NCBI GenBank assembly: GCA_900491605.1
Contig: UESW01003902.1
Span: 1,395,524 to 1,459,523 of the forward strand
DNA length: 64,000 nucleotides
Direction of reading: 5' to 3'
Origin: Calamus simplicifolius
Taxonomy: Eukaryota > Streptophyta > Magnoliopsida > Arecales > Arecaceae
Positions 54,544 to 64,000 of the stretch are shown piece by piece (positions within the stretch are counted from its first letter, which is position 1; every line of letters begins with the position of its first letter). The position numbers and the translations under genes are program-made. Below the pieces are notes generated by a model, which worked only from the letters and a program-made list of their open reading frames with translations, did not search any database and was not told the DNA's origin.

Positions 54544-55926
54544 TCATCCCTTCACATTGAAGTCTAACATAGTCTTTAAGTTTTTCATCAACAAAGTACA
54601 AGCAGATGTGATCTTATCTTGAAGCTCAGCGTTGCATTGGGAGTATGTCTCCGAGTCACCGCAGATGTCCTTAAGTTCTCCAAAGATATTCTTTAAATTT
54701 TCACTTAAGGAACCGGTAGATGAACTGAGAGTGGACTCAATCAATGCAACTCGATCACTGAGAGAATATAGTGCTTCTTTTAAGTTCATATACTTATCAT
54801 TAAATTCTTCTTTCAATCTCTTTTCTTGATCACTTAACTCAGACTTGAATAAAGATCGAAGTTGATCTAACTGTGTATCAGAAAAACTACCAGATGAAAC
54901 TGTGGAAGACTGAGCAGGAGCAACAGTAGGAGCAGGGGTAGGATCTGAAGCAGGAGCAGGAACAGAATCTGGAATAGATGACACAAAGGAGGCTCCGGAG
55001 ATGAATGTCTCAAGGAAGGTCTGGGTGCCTCTGCATCTAAGTCTCTGTCCTCAGTAACAGTCTTTCTCTCCCAACTTCCATTTTTCTTAACAAACCCCAT
55101 GCGATGAATGGTAGCCAAAGTATAATAATCTGTATGTCTTAACTCCTTCTTTGGCTCACAATCACTGAACACAATCCCTTGGCTAAGAAATAATTTAGTC
55201 AAAACCATGCCATAGGGTAAGCTAGATTTCTTTTTCCCGCTACAGTCTGCAATATACCAAATCATCATCCTAGGTAGATTGATGGGTTTCCCAGAGACAA
55301 CTGCATCCATGACAAAAATATCTCGCTCAGAAACATAGTCAAACCTGCCTGTCTTGGGAAATAAAATCCTGCTGCAAATGTTGTGGAGAAGTCTTAATTC
55401 TAAAGGCAGTTGACTAGCAAAGACTTCTTCAAACCTTCAAAATTACGGTTCAGTAGCCTAGTGAGGGCTGGAGATCTATCTTCAGGGGCAAATGTAGAAG
55501 GACCAGACAAAGGTAACTTCAATAATCTAGATAGAATAGAGGATGTAATGTTCAAACCAATGCCTCTAACCTTGCTTACCAAGCCATCATCTCCTCTAGA
55601 TAAATTCTTGTAAAACTCTTTGACCAAAGCAGGGTAGGTTGGACAATCCAATGAACAAATATATTCAAAACCCATCTCGATTAGTTGTCTACCAATGATG
55701 AATCCTTCATTCTCAAACAATTCGAAATCCACTTTCCTTCCTGTGGTGACAATCCTACTGGCTAGAAGATCTACCTGAGGTGTAGGAGCTGGAGCTGGAG
55801 CTGGAGGATCACTAGCCGAAGGGTAGAAGAAGAATCCGTAGACGGCTCGCGGACGGGTCGTCGGACGGTCCTTTTTCTTTTCAAACCGGCGCCACTCGAG
55901 CTTGCTCCACGGGTTTTGGGTGCCAT
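54544..55926 (-). pseudogene. Extra 3' ORF of the Sirevirus (env-like position; plant transposon protein domain)
   Basis: From an ATG at 55926 the frame starts MAPKTRGASSSG and is basic. After a shift near 55840 it gives a proline/alanine-rich link and then VDFELFENEGFIIGRQLIEMGFEYI, PTYPALVKEFYKNL and GLNITSSILSRLLKLPLSG. This resembles the 'putative plant transposon protein' domain (PF20167) found beside many plant retrotransposons. After a further shift it continues LPRMMIWYIADC, LTKLFLSQG (55310 on). It ends in a P/A/T-rich stretch and a coiled coil (LKSELSDQEKRLKEEF, VALIESTLSSSTG) stopping at 54544. The position between RNase H and the 3' LTR is where Sireviruses keep their env-like gene. 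No membrane span is evident. Function unknown. Confidence 0.7.
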
Positions 55927-56029
55927 TGATTTTGAAGGATTGTTTAATCAGAGGTTAATTGAGGTTTGGAGGGTTTTGGGAAAGTTTTGGAGAGGATTTG
56001 GAAAGATTTTGGAAGAATGAAATGTCCGT

Positions 56030-56219
56030 CGGGTCGACTCGTGCCCTAAATAAATCGACTGGGACCACGTCGAGTCGACTCGCGCAAAGTGTGGAGTCGG
56101 CTCGCGACTAGTCACAGAGCACGGACACGATCTCGAGTCGACTCGCTCAGAGGAGGGGTCGACTCCTGAGTTTCAGCAGAAACTCGAGTCGACTCCGAAA
56201 CTCTCGAGTCGGCTCCCAG
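56030..56219. repeat. Internal CpG palindrome array of the Sirevirus
   Basis: About eight GTCGACTC / GTCGGCTC motifs of the same type as in the LTRs lie in the untranslated gap between the extra ORF and RNase H. This is a third array, outside the LTRs. Confidence 0.9.
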
Positions 56220-56566
56220 ACAAATTCAGAGAAAATTTAGATTTAGATTCAGAGAATCCAAATTAAGTCCGAATTTGATCTTTGAGTATGATTAAAAATC
56301 ATGGACTTTGAGAGATCAAATTGATATGAGTTCTAGATAAAATTTCCTTAAGATTTTAGAATTTGAAAGAACTCTAGATATATTTCCTTAGAGGTTTCAA
56401 AATTATTCAAAAGGATTACAAATTCCTAACTCTCCTCTAAGATAACAAAATCTTTCTTCATTTAAAGGTTTAGTGAATATGTCAGCTAATTGTTCTTCAG
56501 TGTTTACATAATCTAAACAAATTTCATCATTAGCTACATGTTCCCTTATAAAATGATATCTAATTT

Positions 56567-57600
56567 CTATGTGTTTTGTTCTTGAGTGTTGAATGGATTT
56601 TTAGTTAAGTTGATTGCGCTAGTGTTATCACATCTTATGGGAGTTTTATTAAGTGTGATACCATAGTCTTCAAGTTGTCGCTTAATCCATAGGATTTGCG
56701 CACAGCAACTTCCAGCTGCTACATATTCAGCTTCAGTAGTTGATAATGCAACTGAATTTTGCTTTTTGCTAAACCATGTGATTAAGTTACTACCTAAGAA
56801 AGCATGCACCACTTGTGCTCTTTCTATCTAATTTACATCCAGCATAATCAGAATCTGAATATGCAATTAGGTTTAATGTGGAGTCTCTAGAATACCATAA
56901 ACCTACATTTTTAGTTCCATTTAGATATCTTAAAATTCTTTTAACAGCTATTAAATGTGATTCTTTAGGTTCAGATTGAAATCTAGCACATAAACATACT
57001 GAAAACATAATATCTGGTCTACTTGCTGTTAAATAAAGAAGGGATCCGATTATACCTCGATAATACTTTTGGTCAACCTTTTACCTTCTTCATCTTTGTC
57101 CAGCTTGCATGAAGGACTCATTGGAGTTCCGAGGGGTTTCATTGTTTCCATACCAAACTTTTTGAGTAGTTCTCTTGTGTATTTGGTTTGGTTGATAAAG
57201 ATTCCCTCTTTGCTTTGTTTGATCTGGAGTCCAAGGAAGAAGTTGAGTTCTCCCATCATGCTCATCTCGAATTCTCCCTGCATCAACTTTGCAAATTCTT
57301 GACAAAGAGAATCGTTAGTAGCACCAAAAATAATGTCATCTACGTATATTTGTACTACAAGTAAATCTTTACTTTTTCTTTTCAAAAACAAAGTTTTATC
57401 AACATTTCCTCTTGTAAAATCATTTTCTATTAAGAATTTACTTAACCTATCATACCAAGCTCTAGGTGCTTGTTTCAAACCATATAAAGCTTTGTGCAAT
57501 TTAAAAACGTGATTTGAAAATTCGTGATCTTCAAAACCTGGTGGTTGTTCTACATAAACTTCTTCATTATAAATCCATTTAAAAATGCGCTTTTTACATC
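56567..57600 (-). pseudogene. Sirevirus reverse transcriptase C-terminal part and RNase H
   Basis: The RT part (57499-57050) reads HKALYGLKQAPRAWYDRL and carries the active site VQIYVDDIIFGATN and FFLGLQIKQ. RNase H follows in two frames (57008-56567): RILRYLNGTKNVGLWYS, YSDSDYAGCKLDRKSTSG, then ITWFSKKQNSVALSTTEAEYVA. Shifts at about 57050, 56800 and 57560 separate these pieces and the upstream RT half, which is fused to the end of the integrase frame. Catalytic residues survive, but the frame does not. Confidence 0.88.
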
Positions 57601-59086
57601 CATTTGAAATAAGTTAAATTCATATGACATGCAAATGCAAGTAATAGCCTAATGGCTTCTAATCTAGCTACAGGTGCAAAGGTTTCATCAAAATCAATAC
57701 CTTCTTCTTGATTATATCCTTTAGCAACCAATCTAGCTTTGTTTCTAATTACAATGCCATTTTCATCTAGTTTATTTCTAAAAACCCATTTTGATCCTAT
57801 TACTGAATGATTTTTAGGTCTTTCAACTAAAGTCCAAACATTATTTCTTGTAAATTGATTTAATTCTTCTTGCATTGCTAACATCCAATTATTATCTTTT
57901 TCAGCTTCTTCTATAGTTTTAGGTTCAATTTGTGATACAAATGCAAGATGATTACTAATATTTCTCATGTATGATCTAGTTCTTATTCCTTGAGATGGAT
58001 CGCCTATAATCAATTCCTTAGGATGACTATGAGCATATCTCCAGTCTCTTGGAAGATCTATATCATTATGATCAATATTGACATCATCGTCCTTATGTGA
58101 ATCATCATCTTTAGCCTCTTGTTCATGATCAGAAGATACTTCAATATTAAGTTTTTCAAGATCTTTTTCAATTATGTTTGTATCTTCCTCATCATCAATC
58201 TTTTCAGATCCAGTTGCTAAAGATTCATCAAAAACTACATGTATGGATTCTTCAACTACTAAGGTTTTCTTGTTAAAGATTCTATATGCCTTACTAGTTG
58301 TTGAATAACCTAGAAAAATTCCTTCATCAGATTTAGCATCAAATTTTCCTAAGTTGTTTTTACCATTATTATGAATGAAACATTTACATCCAAATGCATG
58401 AAAGTATTTTATATTTGGTTTTCTTTCATTCCATAATTCATAAGGTGTTTTCTTTAATATTGGTCTTATTAAAGCTCTATTTAAGATGTAACATGCTGTG
58501 TTAATTGCTTCCGCCCAAAAATACTTTGGTAAGTTGCTTTCGCATAGCATGGTACGGGCCATGTCTTCTAGAGTCCTATTTTTTCTTTCAACTACACCAT
58601 TTTGTTGTGGAGTCCTAGGGGCTGAAAAATTATGATTAATTCCATTTTCAGTGCAGAAACTTTCAAATAAGTGATTTTCAAATTCTGTTCCATGATCACT
58701 TCTTAGAGATACTATAGTAGTGTTTTTCTCATTTGTGACTTTCTTGAAGAATTTCAGGAATATCGAGAAAGTCTCATCTTTGTGAGCTAAAAACATTACC
58801 CAAGTATATCTAGAATAATCATCTACAATCACTAGACCATATTTCTTTCCTCCTAGACTTGTGGTTCTAGTTGGTCCGAAAAGATCCATGTGAAGTAGCT
58901 CTAGGCCCTAGAAGTTGAAACAATGTTTTTAGATTTGAAAGAACTTCTAGTTTGTTTTCCAAATTGACATGCATCACATATTTTATTATTTTCAAAATCT
59001 AGTTTAGGTAATCCTTTAACTAAATCCATTTTAATTAGTTTTGAAATAAGGTGTGTGCTTGCATGACCTAATCTACGATGCCACAA
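57594..59086 (-). pseudogene. Sirevirus integrase and N-terminal RT
   Basis: The GAG-pre-integrase zinc region (59086-58901: LWHRRLGHASTHL type, CDACQFGKQTRSSF) is followed, after a stop near 58890, by a 431-codon frame. That frame holds the integrase core with MDLFGPTRT (first aspartate), SDHGTEFEN (second) and QQNGVVERKNRTL (glutamate), then FLGYSTTSKAYRIFN, an acidic linker, and the start of RT (NNVWTLVERPKNHSVIGSKWVFRNK, ARLVAKGYNQEEGIDFDETFAPV). The stretch is well preserved. Confidence 0.9.
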
Positions 59087-59280
59087 CCAACTAATTTCAT
59101 TTATGTTAGCATTGTCAGCAATTAAGCAATGATCACTCAGATAATTTTTCTAAGTCAACTAAGTAAACATTGCCATGTCTATAACCAGTAAATACAATGC
59201 TATCATCAATAGAATTAGTTACAGTGCATATAGAAGATTTAAATGAAACATTAAAGTTTTTATCACATAATTGGCTTATA

Positions 59281-59816
59281 CTAATTAAGATTATGCTTCA
59301 AACCATCAACATAAAGTACATTATCAATAAATATAGATGGAGTTATGCGAACTTTACCAAGGCCCATAATTTGACCTTTACCGTTATCGCCAAACGTCAC
59401 AACTCCACCTTTCTTTTCTTCTAGGGTGATGAATTCATCTTTGTCACCCGTCATATGTCTTGAGCAGCCACTATCAAGGTACCACTTTTTCTTTGATCTT
59501 TTGGCTACAAGACATTCCTGCAATATAATCAAACTTTATGTTTAGGTACCCAAGCTTTCTTGGGTCCTTCATGGTTAGCAGCAACAAAAATTGTTCCTTT
59601 CGGAACCCATATTTTCTTAGCTTTAACATTTAACTTGTTGTTATTATTTAACGTTTTGCATTCAAATGATTTATGACCTTTTTCATTACATTTAAAACAA
59701 GTTATATTACTTTGGTTGGCTTTTACAAAAATATTCTTTAAAGATTTTTGTTTCCTTAATGTGTTATATCCTAAACCAGCTTTGTCAAAAACAGCTTTTT
59801 GACTATCTAAGATCAT
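59281..59816 (-). pseudogene. Sirevirus second zinc knuckle and protease
   Basis: The frame 59816-59529 has a CCHC knuckle (CFKCNEKGHKSFEC) and lysine-rich sequence ending VPKGTIF and AWVPKHKV. The next frame (59532-59281) contains the aspartic protease site WYLDSGCSRHMTGD and FGDNGKGQIMGLGKV. The two frames overlap by a few bases, implying a shift. Confidence 0.85.
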
Positions 59817-59859
59817 GTTAAGTTTAGTTGAACTTAAGGTGAATTTCTCAACAATGTCT

Positions 59860-61283
59860 TTATATTTTTAACATCTTTCTTAAGAGAGTCATTTTCTTTA
59901 ACTTGCTGTTCTTTTCTAAAGCTAAGTTTCTAATTGATCTTTTAAATCTTTGTTGAGTTTTTAGTTTCAGATTTTAACAAATCTATTTCTTGATTAAGAT
60001 TATCTCTTTCTTTGCTAAGTTCTTCTTTTTCATTAGTTAAGTTCTTAACTTCTAAAGCTAATTCATTTTTACTTTTAGCTAAGCTAATATTGTCATTTTT
60101 CAAAAACTTATACTTTTTTTTAAGATTTAAAATCAATCATAAGTTCATTGAAAGCCTCAAACATTTCATCAAATGTAAATTCATCATTTGAGTTTTCAGA
60201 ACTTACCTCATTGTCGTTGTCGTCGTCGTTGGCCATGAAGCAGATATTGGCAACTTCCTTTTGTTCATCTTCTTCCGACGAGGAAGATTCATCAGACCAT
60301 GTTGCCATGTATGCTTTCTTCTTTTTCTTGTAGGCCTTTTTCAGCAAAGGACAATCATACTTAAAGTGCCCTGGCTTTTTGCACTCATAACATACTAAGG
60401 GCTCTTTTTCTTTTTCTTTCTCCTTGTCCTTTTTCTTATCCTTTTCTCCATCAATTCTTGCTCCAAATTTCTTTTTATGGAAGGGCCTTTTTCTCATAAA
60501 CTTTCTGAATTTTTTGGCCAAGAGAGCAGTTTCCTCATCATCTTCATCATTACTTTCACTGCTGCTCTCTTCCATTTCTGCAGTCTTGAGGGCAAGTGTT
60601 TTCCTTCTTTTTGTTTCCTCCTCAACATGCTGCTTCATTGTCAGCTCGTGGGTCATTAAGGATCCTAGAAGCTCCTCTAAAGGTAATGCATTGAGGTCCT
60701 TTGCTTCTGGATAGCAGTGACTTTGCTTCCCACGATCTTGGTAGTGACCTAAGAATTTTGCGCACAAGGTCAGCATTAGAATAAATTCTACCAAGACTCT
60801 TTAAACCATTCACAATATCAGTGAATCTAGTGAACATGCATGTGATGGTTTCAGTTTGTTCCATTGTAAACAATTCATATTTATGAACCAAAATATTTAT
60901 TTTTGATTCCTTAACTTGGTTTGTTCCTTCATGAGTTATTTCCAACCTATCCCAAATTTCTTTTGCGGAATTACATGTTGAGATTCGGTTGAATTCATTT
61001 GAGTCTAAGGAACAATATAAAATATTAATGGCTTTAGCATTTAATTGTGCCATTCTCCTATCATTATCATTCCAATCCCTTTCGGGCTTAGGAACAATAG
61101 TGCCATCAATAAGGTGTGTGGGTGTACTAGGTCCATTATTATTACTCCCCACAATTCATAGTCAGAAGCTTGAATGAATATTCTCATTCTAGCTTTCCAA
61201 TATGAATAGTTGGTTCCATTAAATAAAGGAGGTCGATTCGTAGAATGACCTTCAGCAAAACATGAACCACTTTGTGTTGCCAT
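59860..61283 (-). pseudogene. Sirevirus gag
   Basis: Gag starts MATQSGSCFAEGH (61283) and contains RPPLFNGTNYSYWKARMRIFI, then the UBN2-type core (WDRLEITHEGTNQVKESKI, FTRFTDIVNGLKSLG, LRSLPRSWEAK). After shifts near 61140 and 60730 it continues SLMTHELTMKQH, an acidic stretch, a lysine-rich region and a CCHC knuckle CYECKKPGHFKYDC. A heptad-like coiled coil (60136-59942) ends it. The large gag with a long coiled-coil tail is usual for Sireviruses. Confidence 0.88.
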
Positions 61284-61332
61284 AAGGATCTTTAGCCCTT
61301 GATCGTGAGATCAAATTCTAAATGAGCACTTG

Positions 61333-61345
61333 CTCTGATACCAAT
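61333..61345 (-). other. Sirevirus primer-binding site
   Basis: TTGGTATCAGAGC on the - strand lies directly next to the 5' LTR and is complementary to the 3' end of plant initiator methionine tRNA. Confidence 0.9.
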
Positions 61346-63031
61346 TGTTGGCCCAGATGGCAACCCAAGAGGGGGGGGTGAATTGGGTTCTTAAAAATTT
61401 AAGACTTTTTAACTTTAATTGATTAGTTAGCAAGATGTGCAAGTGAGAGGCTAACTAAAATCAATACACAAGCAAATAAAGAGAGATAGAGATAGAGAAA
61501 ATAAGCACGGCAAACACAAGATAATTTTATAGTGGTTCGGTGCAACCAACACCTACGTCCACTCCCAAGATTCACTTGGGTCCACACTATAATCTCTCTA
61601 GATTACAGCCGAGTTGTTTTCCAAGCTCACAACTCAAACTTGTTGTTTTACCGGGTGCACAACGAACCCAGCTGGTTTTAACTCGGGCTTACCAGCACAA
61701 AACCCTACACGTTGTTTTTCACGGGCTCACAACTAACCCAACACAAGCACTCCGGCTTGCAACGAGGTATACCAACCTCCACTGATTCAATCCACTGATT
61801 GAATCAGCAAACAAATAAATTAGTGTTTGAACAAATGCTCCCCTTGAGCAAATATACAAATGAAGTACAAAATAAAAGGTTAGAAAAGCCTGATTGTATT
61901 GCAGATGGTGTGGCTTTGGCTTTCTTCCTTCTTCTCTTTAACTCCTCTTGAAGTGTTGAATCACGCCTCAGCAAGATTCTTGACCGTTGAAGACTTTGGA
62001 GTTGAGATGAAGCTTTTTCCTCTTTTGAAAATCCTCGATTTGACCTTTGAAATGCTTTGGATTTTCTTTTGACTCTTGTGGATTGATGAGAAGGAGCAGA
62101 CGAAACTTTCTCTTGGATTTCACTCCTTTTGAATCACTCTTCTTTGAGCTAAAGATTTTTCCAATATGCTCTGTTTTTCCCTCTTTTCAAAGATTCTTTT
62201 CTCTCTTTTTGATTTTTCTTTTTGATTTGAAAAGAGCTCCTCTATTTATAGAATCTGCAAAAATATATCCGTTAGAGACAAGGAAAAATAGCCGTTATTC
62301 AAAAATCTTACCGTTGGGGCTGATGTGTCATCGTTAAAAATCGCGCCCAGATTTCGTGGAGTCGACTCGAGCTTTGTGGGAGTCGGCTCGAGTCGATTAC
62401 CAAAAATAGAAACATTTTAAGCATTGAAGGGTCGACTCGCGAAAACAAAGTGTCGGCTCCGAAAGTCGGGAGTCGACTCGAGGAAAATGGGGAGTCGACT
62501 CGAGAAGTGCTCAAAAAAATGGGTTCTGTTGTCTGAGCGAGTCGGCTCGCACAGACAGGAGTCGGCTCGAAGTTCAGGGGTCGACTCTTGAAAACCAAGG
62601 GTCGACTCGAGAAACTCAGACATTTGGGGAGTCGACTCGGAAACCCTTGAGTCGGCTCGGGAGCGATACAAAAATCAGAAAAATGTTCTGATGACTTTAA
62701 AACTTGTCCCAATTAAATTTAAATATAAATTTGACTTGAATACATTAAATATGACATTAATCATGGATTCAAGACATGTTTCAAGAATTCATGATTGAAT
62801 TATAATGTGTAAAAATTCCTTTTTGAAATCTTTTTAAGCATAGAACTTGAAACTTCTTTTTCTAAGATTCAAAACTCATTTGAATATAACCATTGATAGT
62901 TCATTCTTTCAATTTGAATAAGCTCAAGGTTTTTGATAAATAAACACATTGTTTTCTTTAAATACTCATGGCTTTTGGAAATCATCAAAATCAATAAGTT
63001 GGGGCAATTATGTTTCAATAATTTCTCAACA
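61346..63031 (-). repeat. 5' LTR of the Sirevirus
   Basis: This 1686-bp LTR is 36 bp shorter than its partner through several small deletions. It contains the third CpG palindrome array. Confidence 0.92.
62358..62660. repeat. CpG-rich GAGTCGACTC / GAGTCGGCTC array, 5' LTR
   Basis: The array keeps about twelve motifs in the same order as in the 3' LTR (GTCGAC and GTCGGC forms at matching places), showing that the mixture of the two forms predates insertion. Confidence 0.92.
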
Positions 63032-64000
63032 TATTTTTTTTTTATGCCACTTATGGCCGATCAATAATTTATCCATCCTAGAGAAAGATATCTCCTTAGA
63101 ACTATGAAGAAAGGTACAATAAGTATGCACAATAAATTAATGAATAGGTATCTTGATTTAGAATCTATTAATAGATAAAAATCCCCATAAATTCTTTATC
63201 AGTGGAGTTTATCATATTCTCTTTCTAGCTAAAATCTTTCACTTTTTACCATCAAAATATTTGATCATTTATAGCCAAAAATCAGTTCTAAAAGGTTAAT
63301 AGAGTCTACTGCTCTCAAAAACTTAACAGTAATTGTCTCAGAATTTAAAGTTTTATATTCTTCATAAATGGTCCATCAAGATATAATATGCAGTCAACTA
63401 TTTCATTAACATCATATCAACCATCTCCACATCTAGCAATTTAACAATCAGTTTTGAACATGCAATATCCATAATAAAAATTCTCTTAGTAAATATACTT
63501 ATCCATCCAGACTCAAATCCAGAAAGTACTCAATTATGATTAATCAAAAACATGTAATTTACTATTTCATTCCCAAAATATCATCAATATTAATCATCCC
63601 TATAACCAGCAGATGAGTTCATAATCTTAAACTTATAATATCAACAATGTAAGTTCCACTAATAAAATTCATTATATACATCCACATTCAAATTAGATTT
63701 ACTAATCCAAATCCACATATCAACTCAATTGCAATATAAACATAATGATGATATCTTAGTCATATTAGTCATCAATTGAAATTTTCCACTCTATGTCATA
63801 TTCCATATATTTATCAGTCTTTATTGCATATCCAATTAAATTTTATTTCCCATATTATTTAAAGGTCTGAAACTGTTACGAATCATTTCCAACAAGTTTA
63901 ATGGAGCTAAAACCTCTAGAAGCCCCTTGACCTCTCCACTGATCAAGGCTACCAGCCAGGGGCCCACATAATATCATTGGCTTGCGATGGTTCATTCTCA
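63032..64000 (-). other. Continuation of the non-coding long-LTR element interior
   Basis: AT-rich sequence without genes follows the Sirevirus. Near 63890-63990 the composition becomes less AT-rich (CCTCTAGAAGCCCCTTGACC). I see no coding region, and the element's 5' LTR is not reached. Confidence 0.5.

Larger units (their letters stand above)
52098..63031 (-). mobile_element. Sirevirus-type Ty1/Copia retrotransposon (10.9 kb)
   Basis: Two LTRs of about 1.7 kb (TGTTGGCCC...TTTCTCAACA on +) bracket gag with zinc knuckles, protease, integrase, RT and RNase H, all on the - strand, plus an extra ORF between RNase H and the 3' LTR. The primer-binding site TTGGTATCAGAGC lies at about 61333-61345. 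Size, gene order, the extra 3' ORF, repeated polypurine tracts and CpG-rich palindromes in the LTRs all point to the Sirevirus (Maximus/SIRE) genus. Flanks are TATAT and TATTT, a 4-of-5 match in an AT microsatellite. All genes carry frameshifts. Confidence 0.9.

Overview
The window is a piece of flowering-plant nuclear DNA, most likely from a monocot; a palm is possible but unproven. The evidence is an intact plant G-type lectin receptor kinase, an intact plant Golgi GDP-sugar transporter, and nested plant retrotransposons (Copia including a Sirevirus, Gypsy of the Tat type, a long-LTR Gypsy, a LINE) with hAT and Mutator-like DNA elements. About nine tenths of the window is transposon or transposon debris. 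One N at 31863 shows that this is an assembled sequence with at least one unresolved join.

Region by region. (1) 1-4056 and 14446-17255 are two copies of a LecRK-type receptor kinase gene plus its 3' flank; the left copy is frameshifted many times and the right copy is an intact single-exon gene of 805 codons. (2) Between them lie a Mutator-like element at 4151-7473 carrying remnants of a plant mobile domain (PMD) gene and a transposase N-terminus, a broken L1-type LINE at 7480-11690, a solo Copia-type LTR at about 11690-13008, and a 427-bp hAT element with a perfect 8-bp target duplication. (3) Two Copia elements with perfect 5-bp target duplications follow: a + strand deletion derivative (18914-22000) and a - strand decayed element (22554-29352). 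(4) 30661-31746 (- strand) is an intact, intronless GDP-fucose transporter gene (GFT1/GONST4 type). Only about 117 bp upstream of its ATG the sequence passes through the N into a Gypsy LTR.

(5) 31864-47935 is a head-to-tail pair of Tat-lineage Gypsy elements (- strand) sharing one middle LTR. Each carries, on the opposite (+) strand, a spliced antisense gene with a Transposase_28-like domain and a coiled coil, and a 24-26 bp minisatellite between that gene and pol. (6) The second Gypsy copy is cut inside pol by a long-LTR Gypsy element whose 3003-bp LTR fills 47936-50938. (7) That element's non-coding interior is in turn interrupted by a 10.9-kb Sirevirus (52098-63031, - strand) with gag, protease, integrase, RT, RNase H, an extra 3' ORF, repeated polypurine tracts, and three CpG-rich arrays built on a GAGTCGACTC palindrome.

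Insertion order can be read from the nesting: Tat Gypsy pair, then the 3-kb-LTR Gypsy, then the Sirevirus. Only the intact LecRK (cell-surface recognition and signalling) and GFT1 (Golgi import of GDP-fucose for cell-wall and glycoprotein fucosylation) look like functional host genes. They are not functionally connected. The most unusual features are the PMD-bearing Mutator-like element with arrays of 27-bp palindromes in both inverted repeats, the spliced antisense gene of the Gypsy element, and the CpG palindrome arrays of the Sirevirus.
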